Shown piece by piece: positions 26,501 through 34,426 of a DNA stretch of 64,000 nt (its first letter is position 1; every line of letters starts with the position of its first letter). The DNA comes from Bacteroidales bacterium. GTDB lineage: Bacteria > Bacteroidota > Bacteroidia > Bacteroidales > UBA6680. A program made the translations under genes and the position numbers. Under the pieces are notes generated by a model, which had not been told where the DNA came from, did no database searches, and saw only the letters and a program-made list of their open reading frames with translations. The stretch spans positions 186,001 through 250,000 of the forward strand of contig JAOARD010000076.1 of the NCBI GenBank assembly GCA_025210735.1. The letters are read 5' to 3'.

Positions 26501-29500
26501 GTTAATTACATTTGCTCCATTGTTCTCTACCTCTGCTGAGAATAAAATATTTGAGTTCTCATAAATAAAGCTATTGTTATTTACACCTAAGCTATTTATT
26601 TTCAAATCATTCTCAAGAAGTTCATCAACCAAAAAGTCATCAATAGCAATCCCTTTTGTTCTTGCACTACTGTATCCTTTAAATGCAATAAAGTAATCAT
26701 CAGTAGATGTCGGAGTTATTGTATATGTAATCTTACTATAGTCTGTAGAGTTAATATCCTCTTTGGTAATTATCTTATTGCCCTCAAGTGTTCCTGTCTC
26801 TGAACTATTTGCCATATGAACAGATAATTTCTCTATCTCTGTACCTATACCTCTTACAAAGAATCTTAACTGGTATTTCTTTCCACTCTGTAGTCTCACA
26901 GGTGGAGCTATCAACCAGTCGTTCATATCCTGTTTGGTATAAGAGTTGTTTATATTGTATGCATTTCGCGGAGAGTTTGAGTAGTAACTCTCATTCTTCC
27001 ACATTTTATCATCGCCATTAGCATTAACAACAACCCAACCTAAAAGATTTTTAGAATCTGAATTATCAAAGTTCTCAACATAAGGTACATTTAATGTTGC
27101 TATTGCTATAGTTTTAATCATAACCTTACCAACCTGTGCGTTATCTCCTTTTGAGGTAATTACAAGCTCGGCACTCTCTTCAAATCCCATAGCAGCATCT
27201 GCAGCAACCTGTGTTTTTACAGTTACAGATTTACTCTCTCCTATTGGTATTTGTATTTCAGATATCTCTGTATTTGCAGCATTATAAAACTTAACCGGCC
27301 ATGTTGTTTTTGCACTACTCAACTCATAAGTATCTGCTTTAGAACCTTTGTTGGTAATTGTAAATGTATGCTCTACCCAATTACCTGTAGCAGCTTTCTG
27401 CGTATCAGTTTTCTTTTCTGTTATAAATATATATTCCGGTGCCTCTTTTACAGCAACGTTATCTAACAGCCAACCCAGACCTATATATGAACCATAATTT
27501 GCCTGAAAGTTTATAATTACTCTTTTACCTTTATATTTTTTAAGATCAAAAAGAGCATGCTGCCATGCATTCTTATCAAATGCAGCAACATCTTTCCATG
27601 CATCAAAACTTTTGACACCAAAGGCATTATTACAATATGTATAGTCATATGCCGGTGTTCCGGTATATACCTCTCCTTCTAGTTCCTCAAAAGAGTCTTC
27701 GCCAAAAACCTTAACTCTGACCTTGAATTTATCATAACTTCCTATACTTGCATTATGATCAAACTCTAATACCGGCGCAACAGCATCTTTAAGATCTACA
27801 AACGAGTTTAGAGTTACATCATACCCTTCTGACTTTGATGATTTAATATGCAGATAGTTAGATCCGCCACTGCTATTCTCATTTGCTATAACAGCTTCAT
27901 CTGTTTCATGAATCCAGTTTCCAATACCAGATTCCATCTGATCTTTAAATGGAAAGCTATGGTTTACATAACTTGTTGTAACAACTTTATGACTACCCTT
28001 CTTATCAGAATCGCCATTTGAGGTTACATTAATAACTGCATCTGCTTTTTCCTGATTTACAACACCTGTATTAGGAATATTCAAACTTACATATAGTGTT
28101 TTAGATGCCTGCGGATCAAGACTTATACTGTTTACAACCTTATCTGTTTCGTCTTTTACAGTTATCGGATATTTGTAGTTTGCGGTTATATTAACAATAT
28201 CAGCTTTTGCTCCATTGTTGCGTATAACTATTGGTAGTTTAGATATCTCTCCTGCAACAACATTAACGTTGTCTATATCGCAACTAAGCTTTACCTCGTA
28301 ATCAGGAGCTTTCTCTATAACAATATCGTCAATATATATACCTGTTGATGAATTGGTATAGAATGAAACCATTTGTGACACTTCACTTGTGTTCATAAAA
28401 TACAACTCATTATCAACATAGCTGGTAGAGTAGAAATTATCATCAGAAAACAGCGCGTCAGATGCTTTAATCTGATCAACAGATTCTCCTATATATACTT
28501 TTAGCTTTGCTTTTGTATATGATCCACCACCTTTTAACTTAAATTTAATTCTGTATGAAGCATCTTTCTCCAGAATAAAAGGTTGAGAAAATACCCAGTC
28601 ATCTGACGAGTTATATTTATGATCGAATCTCAGGCAGTTATCATCAACTGTCCAGAAATTACTGTTGCCATCGCTGTTATCTATCCTCCATCCAAGAGGT
28701 AATTTATCATCCGGTAGTCCGTCGAAATTAAATGTGTATACTTTCTGAGGGTTGTTCAATGGGGCTATTACCAATACTTTTAGCTTAATAGTCTTGCTGA
28801 TATTATTATCTCCCTGCGAGATAATTTTAAAGTCAACGTTCTCTTCATGTCCATGATCTATTCCGGAGTTTGGGATAGTGCAATCAAGGTTTATATCAAC
28901 TTTCTGACCTGCCTGTACAGTAAGTTGTGTTATTTCAGCGTTTGTTTCTGAATTCAGAGCTTTCCATGTCCAGTTTGATGATGACTGAATCTGAAAATTG
29001 TAGGTATCATTCTCCGCCCCTTTATTCTCTAAAGAGATTGTAAATCTGGCTTTTTTAGATAGTTCTTTTTCCTGAGTAGCATTAGCTGTTGATGCATCAA
29101 ATAGATAATCAGCAGGATCCGCAATACTAATATCATCAATAAAAGTATTCTTGCTTCCAAAATCGCTAATACCAATAATCTGAATCTTAACCACATCCTT
29201 AGCCAGAGGTTGAACAAATTCAGCCCAATCTTTAGATGAATGTACATCAAGGCTTACAAGCTCTGTAAATATACTACCATCTACACTTGTTTTAATTACA
29301 ACTCGTGCGGGGCTACTTGACCTGTCACCATTCCACCAAAAGAATGATAACTGTGGGTTCTTATAGCTACTTAAATCAAATGCCGGGCTTGTTATTATAC
29401 CCGAATTATTATTAGAGTAGTCGTAATTGTTAAACATTAGTGCTTTTGCACCAGAATAAGCTTTTCCCGGACCTCTGGTTGTACCATCATCAATCTCCCA

Positions 29501-29632
29501 CGGTGTACTTGTGGGCGAGGTTGATGTCCATCCATTACCAGGAAATGTTGTTTCAAAACCCTCTTGCAATACCTGAGCATGCATAAATGAGTAAATGAAA
29601 CAGAATAAACTAAGTAAAAATAATTTCCTCAT
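20537..29632 (-). CDS. Giant T9SS-secreted clostripain-like (C11) protease
   Basis: 3031 residues with signal peptide MRKLFLLSLFCFIYSFMHAQ. The N-terminal two thirds are repeated beta-sandwich modules: several cleaved-adhesin/MAM-like units, each with a variant of GWLLDN or IYIDDI-type ends (first at about 20-180), CARDB-like spacers, choice-of-anchor-type modules, and a DNRLRE-like domain at about 2075-2215. The peptidase domain spans about 2300-2680: entry WTWMVYLYEDGTG, catalytic His2409 in MWDHGNG and Cys2456 in VGFDLCLLGQAE, the C11 dyad. A BACON-like module (about 2717) and fibronectin-like modules follow. The end (VKVYPNPVKNN ... EGYYFVRVTTNNGIRTAKIV, from about 2954) is a type A T9SS sorting domain. 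C11 enzymes usually cut after Arg or Lys. It is the first gene of the operon with SusC and SusD. Confidence 0.87.
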   Translation of the reverse strand: MRKLFLLSLFCFIYSFMHAQVLQEGFETTFPGNGWTSTSPTSTPWEIDDGTTRGPGKAYSGAKALMFNNYDYSNNNSGIITSPAFDLSSYKNPQLSFFWWNGDRSSSPARVVIKTSVDGSIFTELVSLDVHSSKDWAEFVQPLAKDVVKIQIIGISDFGSKNTFIDDISIADPADYLFDASTANATQEKELSKKARFTISLENKGAENDTYNFQIQSSSNWTWKALNSETNAEITQLTVQAGQKVDINLDCTIPNSGIDHGHEENVDFKIISQGDNNISKTIKLKVLVIAPLNNPQKVYTFNFDGLPDDKLPLGWRIDNSDGNSNFWTVDDNCLRFDHKYNSSDDWVFSQPFILEKDASYRIKFKLKGGGSYTKAKLKVYIGESVDQIKASDALFSDDNFYSTSYVDNELYFMNTSEVSQMVSFYTNSSTGIYIDDIVIEKAPDYEVKLSCDIDNVNVVAGEISKLPIVIRNNGAKADIVNITANYKYPITVKDETDKVVNSISLDPQASKTLYVSLNIPNTGVVNQEKADAVINVTSNGDSDKKGSHKVVTTSYVNHSFPFKDQMESGIGNWIHETDEAVIANENSSGGSNYLHIKSSKSEGYDVTLNSFVDLKDAVAPVLEFDHNASIGSYDKFKVRVKVFGEDSFEELEGEVYTGTPAYDYTYCNNAFGVKSFDAWKDVAAFDKNAWQHALFDLKKYKGKRVIINFQANYGSYIGLGWLLDNVAVKEAPEYIFITEKKTDTQKAATGNWVEHTFTITNKGSKADTYELSSAKTTWPVKFYNAANTEISEIQIPIGESKSVTVKTQVAADAAMGFEESAELVITSKGDNAQVGKVMIKTIAIATLNVPYVENFDNSDSKNLLGWVVVNANGDDKMWKNESYYSNSPRNAYNINNSYTKQDMNDWLIAPPVRLQSGKKYQLRFFVRGIGTEIEKLSVHMANSSETGTLEGNKIITKEDINSTDYSKITYTITPTSTDDYFIAFKGYSSARTKGIAIDDFLVDELLENDLKINSLGVNNNSFIYENSNILFSAEVENNGANVINNKKVSLLLGGTEVASFTIDNIVPGQKEVVEFNYKVSKGVGQSFVCKIADDDNNANNEKSINIDVYQAGLLLEGFEGDEFPPGDKWTLENINGTGDNFMHYKSAGYNSDRKALLKAKYLKASEARLITPELSIKAGDKIEFYASSNNNANALVVEYTTDGTSFKQLSTITLTTDYGKKSVDLSAHAGKKIKVAFHGTTAAEYNAAISIDHITGPVIAGALKPKMTLSKALGGVAHEFDAFNLNGESQTFEVDIKNEGNAVLQLTKDNIKITGADAAEFAHNANLPLSISPQESFTLVVKSSPTSEGRKTAKLEIVDPQDTDNIRVKQFVATVNPAKPELKLPLNSQDEVALQPTLEWNTFSGDYTVDLYLSEATKFEDKDKVLNNTPFSASYKVTKNLKNGQRYFWQLVVKKTIGDVVYSTKSDVYNFTAVLGDNIVQIGKVDKVEKGLNSLPMSCGTDDLSYMTYSQSLYKKSEFSFTGKRIKQIFYYYNGVQEFEEDIVVYMANTDFENLSSANGWVPYKELEEVYRGKFNVPAVEGWVAIELPVAFEYDNTKNLVIGFDSNAKAIQNSNAGFYYLEDKTGAVTKYKRHHSIYGNPNPADDDQSGLLTNDKPIVRFGLENAPTQPIIYTTTKQIKFEKCGLFQRPVKQLELRNIGVNQLKITSVEIEGDNSDNFRLETPKTFAIEQGERATVKLRFIPDNEGVKSASLKIISEDNAVITIPLSAEAIDTEIKTFPFVEDFEDGVFPLPGWTNNEFWKLAGSGYESDHSLTCDFDRKDDAVLTTPAIALPKNHRLTFRWKNKYTPVERLLNYDFTYVEVSEDNGTNWTELNHFTIDKESFEYQKLIVDLSAYGDKKIKLRWRHSITNNSNGYMSMQAITIDDVTIEEIPYTPAVTNFNLEVQNDNDVRVSWDAPTMDPAKPKNVIEGYILYRNGKRVAKDLITDLYYVDQNLKRGEYEYVILVKYKKGESNLSMPDNIFIDIEEAFPVHNLDATVVDGASNKNVKLTWDKPIKKKTVKRFPSDDTYGPAKTGKYSQDQIWIANYAPKGHHEVGMFKFNLDGLSADKIDKVTLRLHQIFMANDYNTVPSKVYAISNNWNENDFDYSTKPVYDDSKVWAEYYFGSNGWQEIDITDLVKAWINNDIPNNGLCLVASEGDRLRVMDSKESYIAANRPHINIITEDDESQVTNPNHGKGIGYKVYRNDVEIAQVDKFETTEYTDENLKPDFYSYSVSAMYSKAGESEKCQPKIVNVSLNNESAWTWMVYLYEDGTGLDGAEDINELEVLGSVPGMINYIVLYDSDDDDKDGIYYVEKDPEGENNTIISKRISTQFGVDPRLSDWNVLSKFMRWTAEQFPARNYALTMWDHGNGIFRGEEAAVRSFVGNMNLWDMDKALKEFNDYTKKKLEIVGFDLCLLGQAETVYQLKDLTNYVIASEKTEPGDGWDYVTQFSALNENPMIEPDKLCKHMVEKYVESYSVGGNSNVADVTQAATNTKVFSEEVIPALNQFAGLLIDNLYEYKAEIKASRDLAWNSKRNVDHKDLGDFAKIISENKRLPKNLTDKASEFLTIYNKSIVATGATGKANETTTGLRIWIPEAVSAETENSKLYLDPVNYLRFSETLWDEFIFNYEKPQENPMRLEVAKTKYVLDPADKTLKIKVTKIGDGDVYWDIEQQSNWFDIKDTQLLNSNTVEISMDVNKGIERNGRIVISAAGVIGCPIKIEITQNTAIKPITVISATKTDNDVKLKWELPVSTVNPTAVIIYKKGKELTTITDIKTLTYTDSDLDEGSYTYYAVVKYGELKSEKSSDVAVNIINPAEFESFTAELKGKVIGLSWKVNNVKSFEAYNVFLNDKKISTIDDVNKTEYSYEYKDKGAHKFYVQLQYSNGKTLNSDYRTVNVEKIISGIDYSDSDKVKVYPNPVKNNLLFINTDNDIITKVELFTSDGKLVYSDKGDAKEIWQIDMSKMPEGYYFVRVTTNNGIRTAKIVKL

Positions 29633-30120
29633 AATTTTATTCGTTTAATTGCTGTTGTCGTATAGGTTGTATAATTATACAACCCAGTGTATTTAATAAT
29701 TTAAGGTGTCAAAAGTAGACTAATTGGAAACGAATAATAATAGCCTGTTTTTGGGATTTATTAACCCTGCGAGTAATTTATAAAGACAATAATAATAGCA
29801 TTATATAGATCTATTTATTAAATGAATACATTTTCAGTTTATTTATAACTGTATAAAAATGCACTCTCAACCTATCAGGAATATCACCAAAAAAAGGGAT
29901 TAATATTTAATATACCTCATAAAACAATACTCTATAAACATTAATACTTTTATGTTTTATTTAAAGACAAGATACTAAAGCATTACAATTCCTGTATTAA
30001 ACTCAACTGTAAGCCCAAACACTAAAACTTGCTATCAATCAACATTGTAAAACAAAATAATTTCTCAATGTATTATTATGCTTGGGTATTCATATTAAAA
30101 ATACTACTTTTGCATGGCTT
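29633..30120. other. Intergenic region upstream of the giant protease gene
   Basis: This 488-bp AT-rich spacer has no open frame of note. It should contain the operon promoter: on the minus strand TACTTTTG (29717-29710) fits TAnnTTTG. A 20-bp palindrome lies between that element and the start codon. The tRNA-Arg promoter should lie near its right end; TACTTTTG at about 30107-30114 on the plus strand fits the same consensus. Confidence 0.45.
29665..29684. promoter_or_regulatory. Perfect 20-bp palindrome in the leader of the protease operon
   Basis: GGTTGTATAATTATACAACC is a perfect dyad, 33 bp before the start codon and about 25 bp downstream of a candidate -7 element. It could be an operator for a dimeric regulator, or an RNA hairpin in the 5' leader. 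No regulator gene is adjacent. Confidence 0.5.
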
Positions 30121-30192
30121 GCCCCCATAGTTCAAGGGATAGAATAGCAGTTTCCTAAACTGTAGATCCAGGTTCGAGTCCTGGTGGGGGTA
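30121..30192 (+). tRNA. tRNA-Arg (CCT)
   Basis: 72-nt tRNA: acceptor GCCCCCA / TGGGGGT, D-arm TAGTTCAAGGGATAGAATA, anticodon stem-loop GCAGTTTCCTAAACTG with CCT, T-arm CCAGGTTCGAGTCCTGG. CCA is not encoded. Confidence 0.95.
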
Positions 30193-30362
30193 CAAACTTC
30201 TCTTTGTTATATTCTCTATTATTTTTTTGATAAGATAACACTATACGTTTGTTAATATTTTGTTTTTTTTGAAAAAAATCACATCGTCTATATCATTTTT
30301 TAAATTTATAACCTATATTTATTGGGTGATTATGTTATTATTAATGTTTTAACTTTTTTATT

Positions 30363-30749
30363 ATGAGATTTTTGAAAATTTCTATCATTGCTCTGTTTGC
30401 TGTAGCTCTATTTGCTTGTAACAATGCAGAAAAGAAAGCTGATAAGGCTGAAACAAAAACTGAGTGTGCTGAGAAGAAAGCTGAATGCAAAGAGAAAAAA
30501 GCAGAGTGCGCAGACAAGAAAGCTGAGTGCAAAGGAGATCACGAGCACAAAGCATGTTGTGATAAAGAGAAAGGCGCTGAGAAGAAATGTTGCGACGGAA
30601 AGAAAGAAGGTTGCGCAGACAAAAAGGCTGAGTGCAAAGGAGATCACGATCATAAAGCATGTGATAAAGAGAAAGGCGCTGAGAAAAAGTGTTGTGATGG
30701 AAAGAAAGAAGATTGTAAAGCTAAAGCTGAAAATGCTGAGAAAGCATAA
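30363..30749 (+). CDS. Cys/Lys-rich small lipoprotein with duplicated metal-ligand-like unit
   Basis: 128 residues. Signal peptide MRFLKISIIALFAVALFAC gives an N-terminal lipid-modified Cys at residue 19. The mature part is almost only Lys, Glu, Ala, Asp and Cys in a heptad-like pattern (KKAECKEKKAECADKKAEC), followed by a 34-35-residue unit present twice. Each unit has CADKKAECKGDH(E/D)HKAC, then DKEKGAEKKCCDGKKE. The mature part has more than a dozen Cys, and each unit has His in GDHEHKAC, so divalent metal binding is a natural guess, but oxidised disulfides are equally possible. No homologue family recognised. A single-gene unit with its own terminator, downstream of tRNA-Arg. Confidence 0.75.
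   Translation: MRFLKISIIALFAVALFACNNAEKKADKAETKTECAEKKAECKEKKAECADKKAECKGDHEHKACCDKEKGAEKKCCDGKKEGCADKKAECKGDHDHKACDKEKGAEKKCCDGKKEDCKAKAENAEKA
30507..30713 (+). repeat. Tandem 105/102-bp repeat inside the Cys/Lys-rich lipoprotein gene
   Basis: Unit 1 is 30507-30611 and unit 2 is 30612-30713. They differ by one missing codon (HKACCDK against HKACDK) and scattered mostly silent bases, so the duplication is fairly recent and kept in frame. Confidence 0.85.
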
Positions 30750-30775
30750 CAATTTTTATACTACCATAAAATTTT

Positions 30776-30804
30776 ACCCGGTCAATTACTTGTCCGGGTT
30801 TTTT
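30776..30804 (+). terminator. Terminator after the Cys/Lys-rich lipoprotein gene
   Basis: Stem ACCCGG / CCGGGT with a 12-base loop, followed by a run of T. Confidence 0.75.
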
Positions 30805-30839
30805 ATTTCTATATTTTTAGGGTTCAAAGAACTACTAAT

Positions 30840-31883
30840 ATGAATCTTGATTTATACATTCTGGGAGCTGGTAACGTATGCAGTGCTCTTATTGATAATT
30901 TAGCAAACAGAGGCTTTGTTATTGACAATCATAATATCAGTATTAAGTTAATTGCCAACTCAAGAAAACACATCTTTAATAAAAAAGGGATAAGTTTATC
31001 TGATTTAAGATTATTCCTGAACAGAAGAGTGATATCAGGGCAGAGCAGTAATATAAACCTTACAGATAATCTGAACAGAAAACTTGATAACAGAAGTATA
31101 ATAATAGATGTAACAGCATCTGATAATACAACAGAGACACTTCTGTACGGAAAAAAATCAGGATACAATATTGTACTGGCTAACAAAAAACCTCTTGTTA
31201 AATCACAAGCTGATTTCAATAGTATAACAAAGGGCAATACTGGTTATAGAGCTACAGTAGGAACCCGATTGACAATAATAAGTCAGATAAAGTCCGGAGA
31301 TATATCTGCAAATAATATAGAGTATGCTTACGGATGCTTTAGCGGCTCTCTTGGATACATTTTTCAGAAAGTAAACGAAGGGACACCATTCTCTGAAGCA
31401 GTAAAATTTGCACATAAGAACAAATACACTGAACCAAACCCTAAGGAAGATCTTTCCGGTTACGATGTAGCCAGAAAACTATTAATTGTTATGCGTACAA
31501 TGGGTCTTAAAGCTGAGATGGACAATATAAACATTACTCCTGTTTTCCCTGAAAAATTTAATGGTTATAATGCAGATAAGTTTATTAATAACTGCAAGGA
31601 ACTTGACAACGCAATAAAAGATATGGCGGACAGAGCCAGCAAAGAAAACAAGGTTCTTAAATATCTGGCCTGGTACAGAGATGGAAATCTTAATGCCGGT
31701 ATTACTGCTGTTGATAAAGAATCTGCAATTGGCAAACAGATAGGATCAGAGAAACTTTTTGTTTACAAAGAGATGTTATCTGAAACAGATAACTCAATAA
31801 AGGCAACAGAGGCAGGTGCCGGACCTGTTGCTACAGCAAAAGATATTATTTTAGATATAGAGGATATTATACAATTAGATTAA
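30840..31883 (+). CDS. Stand-alone homoserine dehydrogenase
   Basis: 347 residues, cytoplasmic. It converts aspartate semialdehyde to homoserine with NAD(P)H, the branch point to threonine and methionine. N-terminal Rossmann motif is LYILGAGNVCSALIDNL; IIIDVTASDNTTETL and YNIVLANKKPLV are the typical strands after it. The substrate region has GCFSGSLGYIFQKVNEG and EPNPKEDLSGYDVARKLLI with the conserved Lys/Asp pair. It lacks an N-terminal aspartokinase and a C-terminal ACT domain, so it is the short, probably not threonine-inhibited form. Many Bacteroidota rely on the fused ThrA, so a separate copy away from thr genes is a little unusual. It lies 91 bp after the lipoprotein gene and upstream of a zinc-ribbon gene. 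Confidence 0.85.
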   Translation: MNLDLYILGAGNVCSALIDNLANRGFVIDNHNISIKLIANSRKHIFNKKGISLSDLRLFLNRRVISGQSSNINLTDNLNRKLDNRSIIIDVTASDNTTETLLYGKKSGYNIVLANKKPLVKSQADFNSITKGNTGYRATVGTRLTIISQIKSGDISANNIEYAYGCFSGSLGYIFQKVNEGTPFSEAVKFAHKNKYTEPNPKEDLSGYDVARKLLIVMRTMGLKAEMDNINITPVFPEKFNGYNADKFINNCKELDNAIKDMADRASKENKVLKYLAWYRDGNLNAGITAVDKESAIGKQIGSEKLFVYKEMLSETDNSIKATEAGAGPVATAKDIILDIEDIIQLD

Positions 31884-31925
31884 ACCTTAAGCATAATATT
31901 AGTCAAACGTATAAAATTCAATACT

Positions 31926-32132
31926 ATGCAACAATTTAATTACACATGTCCAAAATGTCAGAACAAGACATATAAAGTTGGAGAGATGAGAGCTACAGGC
32001 GGATTTCTGTCGAAGATTTTTGATGTACAGACCGAGAAATTTTCATATGTATGCTGCGAGAGATGTGGTTATACAGAGTTTTATAAAAGATCTACAAGTG
32101 GTATTAGTAATGTTTTCGACTTCTTTTCATAA
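31926..32132 (+). CDS. Small zinc-ribbon nucleic-acid-binding-type protein
   Basis: 68 residues with two Cys pairs (YTCPKCQNKTYKVGEM and YVCCERCGYTEFYK) and the conserved centre RATGGFLSKIFDVQTEKF. This matches the zinc_ribbon_13 family (COG3478), predicted nucleic-acid-binding proteins of unknown role. Cytoplasmic, 42 bp after homoserine dehydrogenase, probably in the same transcript, with a bidirectional terminator just after. Confidence 0.85.
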   Translation: MQQFNYTCPKCQNKTYKVGEMRATGGFLSKIFDVQTEKFSYVCCERCGYTEFYKRSTSGISNVFDFFS

Positions 32133-32150
32133 ACACTTAACTATAATTCA

Positions 32151-32188
32151 AAAAAAGACAGAACCCTATTATGAGTTCTGTCTTTTTT
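32151..32188. terminator. Bidirectional terminator
   Basis: Stem AAAAAAGACAGAAC / GTTCTGTCTTTTTT with a 10-base loop; A- and T-runs on both sides. It serves the zinc-ribbon gene and the convergent dipeptidase gene. Confidence 0.88.
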
Positions 32189-32211
32189 ATATCTCTATTT
32201 AGGTCAACAAC

Positions 32212-33822
32212 CTAAAATCCCATATCAAATTTCTTCCAATACTTCTCTCCTAACTCCCACCAACGCATCATTGCTGTTCTTGAGAAGTCGTTACTGTATC
32301 TGGTAACAAACTCTTTTGCCTCCTCTACTTTACCTTTCTTAATAAGCTTCTTTACATGAGCCTCAATCATCGGCATCTCCATCATAGCTTTATCTTCCAG
32401 ATCAAGAATATTATTAAGCATCTCCTCTCTTGTGTTTTGCCACTTTACTGTAGCCAGCCTGTTTGCTCTTCTGAAAAACCAATGAGCAGATCTTTTATCA
32501 TACCCATTCTGTCCTGAATAGTTAAAGCTCTCCGGTAACTTAAGCGATCCTGAGAATATAGGGAATCTCGGACTCTGTGCAGGATTATCAAAAGAGAACC
32601 ATGCAACACCACCAACCTCATCTGGTAACCAATCGCGTAGCTGAATAACCTCTGAATATGAACACCACGAAACAGCAACTGTACGCTGATAATCGGTTGT
32701 GTTTGCCTCAAGAGTATTCAGAAGGTTTCTTGTATCTCTGCTCATCCATGGGTTTGCAACCGGGCTAAGAACAGTATCAACCTTTACAACATTACCCTCT
32801 TTATCCTTCTTCTTTTTAGCAACCATAAGATTACGGGTCATATCATATTCGGTTCCCTCAAATGTAGAACGATACAACTTCATAACCTCTCTTACATCAA
32901 CCTTTCTGTCTGGCTCAACAGAGAATGGTAACGACTCAGCATCATAACTAAATTTCTTTGATGGAGCCAGAGCATTAAGAATAAAGTACTCCCTTATCAA
33001 AAAGTTTTTATCCCAGTTACTATATGCTTTCCAGAATATAAACGGCTCTTTTCCGTCCCAATATCCCATCTTCTTTGCAACATCATATACATTATCAGAT
33101 GCCATAAAGTAGTCCTCATCTTCAAGATCTAACTCTCCTACTCTAATAACATTTGCCGATACAGCAACATGTTTGTCCGGTACACGCTGTGCTACCCAAA
33201 CACCACCTACTTTATCTTTTCCTTCGCCCATAACCTCAAATTGCCAAACCTCATTCTTGTCAGCAACTGTTAAACACTCTGCATAATCGCCATAACCGTG
33301 CTTTGTTACAAGCATACCCATTAACTTAATAGCCTCACGTGCATTTGTACATCGCTGAAGAGCTATGCGTTGTAGTTCCTCTATAAGAAACAGACCTTTA
33401 GTATTTACTAACTCCTCTTTTCCTACAGTTGTTGTTTCACCTATTGCAAGCTGCTTCTCATTCAGACACGGATAAGCAGTATTCAGATATGCATATGTAT
33501 GTGCAACCTGATCTATCTCACCCTTTAGCTCCATTCCGGTTTTGTCTTTTGCATTTGTTGTAAACATTGTTCCCCAGTATACAGGATATTTTACCGTATC
33601 AGCATGATCCTTTGCCGGAACAATCTCAAGCCAGGTACGGTAACGACCATCGCAACTATGGCTTGTAATAACAGACCCATCTGTTGTAGCCTTTTTACCA
33701 ACCATAATACTTGTGCACGACTCTTTCTGGTTAAGATACTCTGCCTGCCCACTGACATTTGCAGACATCATAATAAAAGCTGTTGTAAACAGCAAACTCA
33801 CTAACTTGATATAATTTCTCAT
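32212..33822 (-). CDS. Secreted C69-family dipeptidase
   Basis: 536 residues from the ATG at 33822, where a signal peptide begins (MRNYIKLVSLLFTTAFIMMS); an upstream ATG adds ten residues without sense. The mature N-terminal region has ESCTSIMVGKKATTDGSVIT and SHSCDG; the first Cys is the nucleophile exposed after pro-piece removal in this Ntn-hydrolase family (dipeptidase A type). TTVGKEEL, CLTVADKNEVWQFEVMGEG and WMSRDTRNLL are further family landmarks. It should degrade dipeptides in the periplasm or outside. It stands alone, convergent with the zinc-ribbon gene. Confidence 0.88.
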   Translation of the reverse strand: MRNYIKLVSLLFTTAFIMMSANVSGQAEYLNQKESCTSIMVGKKATTDGSVITSHSCDGRYRTWLEIVPAKDHADTVKYPVYWGTMFTTNAKDKTGMELKGEIDQVAHTYAYLNTAYPCLNEKQLAIGETTTVGKEELVNTKGLFLIEELQRIALQRCTNAREAIKLMGMLVTKHGYGDYAECLTVADKNEVWQFEVMGEGKDKVGGVWVAQRVPDKHVAVSANVIRVGELDLEDEDYFMASDNVYDVAKKMGYWDGKEPFIFWKAYSNWDKNFLIREYFILNALAPSKKFSYDAESLPFSVEPDRKVDVREVMKLYRSTFEGTEYDMTRNLMVAKKKKDKEGNVVKVDTVLSPVANPWMSRDTRNLLNTLEANTTDYQRTVAVSWCSYSEVIQLRDWLPDEVGGVAWFSFDNPAQSPRFPIFSGSLKLPESFNYSGQNGYDKRSAHWFFRRANRLATVKWQNTREEMLNNILDLEDKAMMEMPMIEAHVKKLIKKGKVEEAKEFVTRYSNDFSRTAMMRWWELGEKYWKKFDMGF

Positions 33823-34017
33823 GATTTCTCCTTTTACAGTGCCAATATACATTAACCATACTTTTATTCAATGATAATTATCATGCTATACACAACTTAC
33901 ACTCATTTTATGATTGAACAACAAGATATATACACAAAAAGGTAACCAAACAAATCTTTCAACGTACAACAGGAGTAACACAGAATTAGAATAGAAACTA
34001 AATAACAATAATGTATT

Positions 34018-34419
34018 ATGAAGAATGAATTCATCTGCCCGCACTGTAAAGGTCATCTTGTTGTTAACAATAGCCTGGTATTAAGCATTAAAAGCGAATG
34101 GAAAAAAGTCGGACTTGTATTCCTTAGTCCCGAACTTGGCGACTACACACTAAAAATGAATCCAAATCTGGGTTTAAAAGATGGTGAAAAAGTAACTGTT
34201 TTCTGTCCTATATGCCATGCTGATCTTAAAGCAAAAGGCGTTCACGATGATCTTGCTCGATTATTAATGATTGACGAAAAAGGTGAAGAGTGCGAAATAC
34301 TATTCTCAGGTATTTTCGGAGAGCACTCAACGTATAAAATTGCCGAATCAAAGGTTGAATCATACGGAACAAAAGCAGGGAAATATATAGATTTTTTCAA
34401 TTTGAGCAACATGAAATAG
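34018..34419 (+). CDS. Zinc-ribbon-like protein of unknown function
   Basis: 133 residues, no signal peptide. Two Cys pairs (FICPHCKGHL near the N-terminus and FCPICHADLKAK at about residues 62-73) suggest one zinc site. LKDGEKVTVFCPICHADL is the most conserved-looking stretch. The rest (ARLLMIDEKGEECEILFSGI) looks like a small alpha/beta domain. I do not recognise the family. Single-gene unit with a terminator. Confidence 0.7.
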   Translation: MKNEFICPHCKGHLVVNNSLVLSIKSEWKKVGLVFLSPELGDYTLKMNPNLGLKDGEKVTVFCPICHADLKAKGVHDDLARLLMIDEKGEECEILFSGIFGEHSTYKIAESKVESYGTKAGKYIDFFNLSNMK

Positions 34420-34426
34420 ACCACAC

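Noticed and set aside
30385..30843. Long frames on both strands over the Cys/Lys-rich lipoprotein gene
   Set aside because: They arise from the repeated AAG/GAG-rich codons; only the frame with signal peptide and lipobox makes sense.
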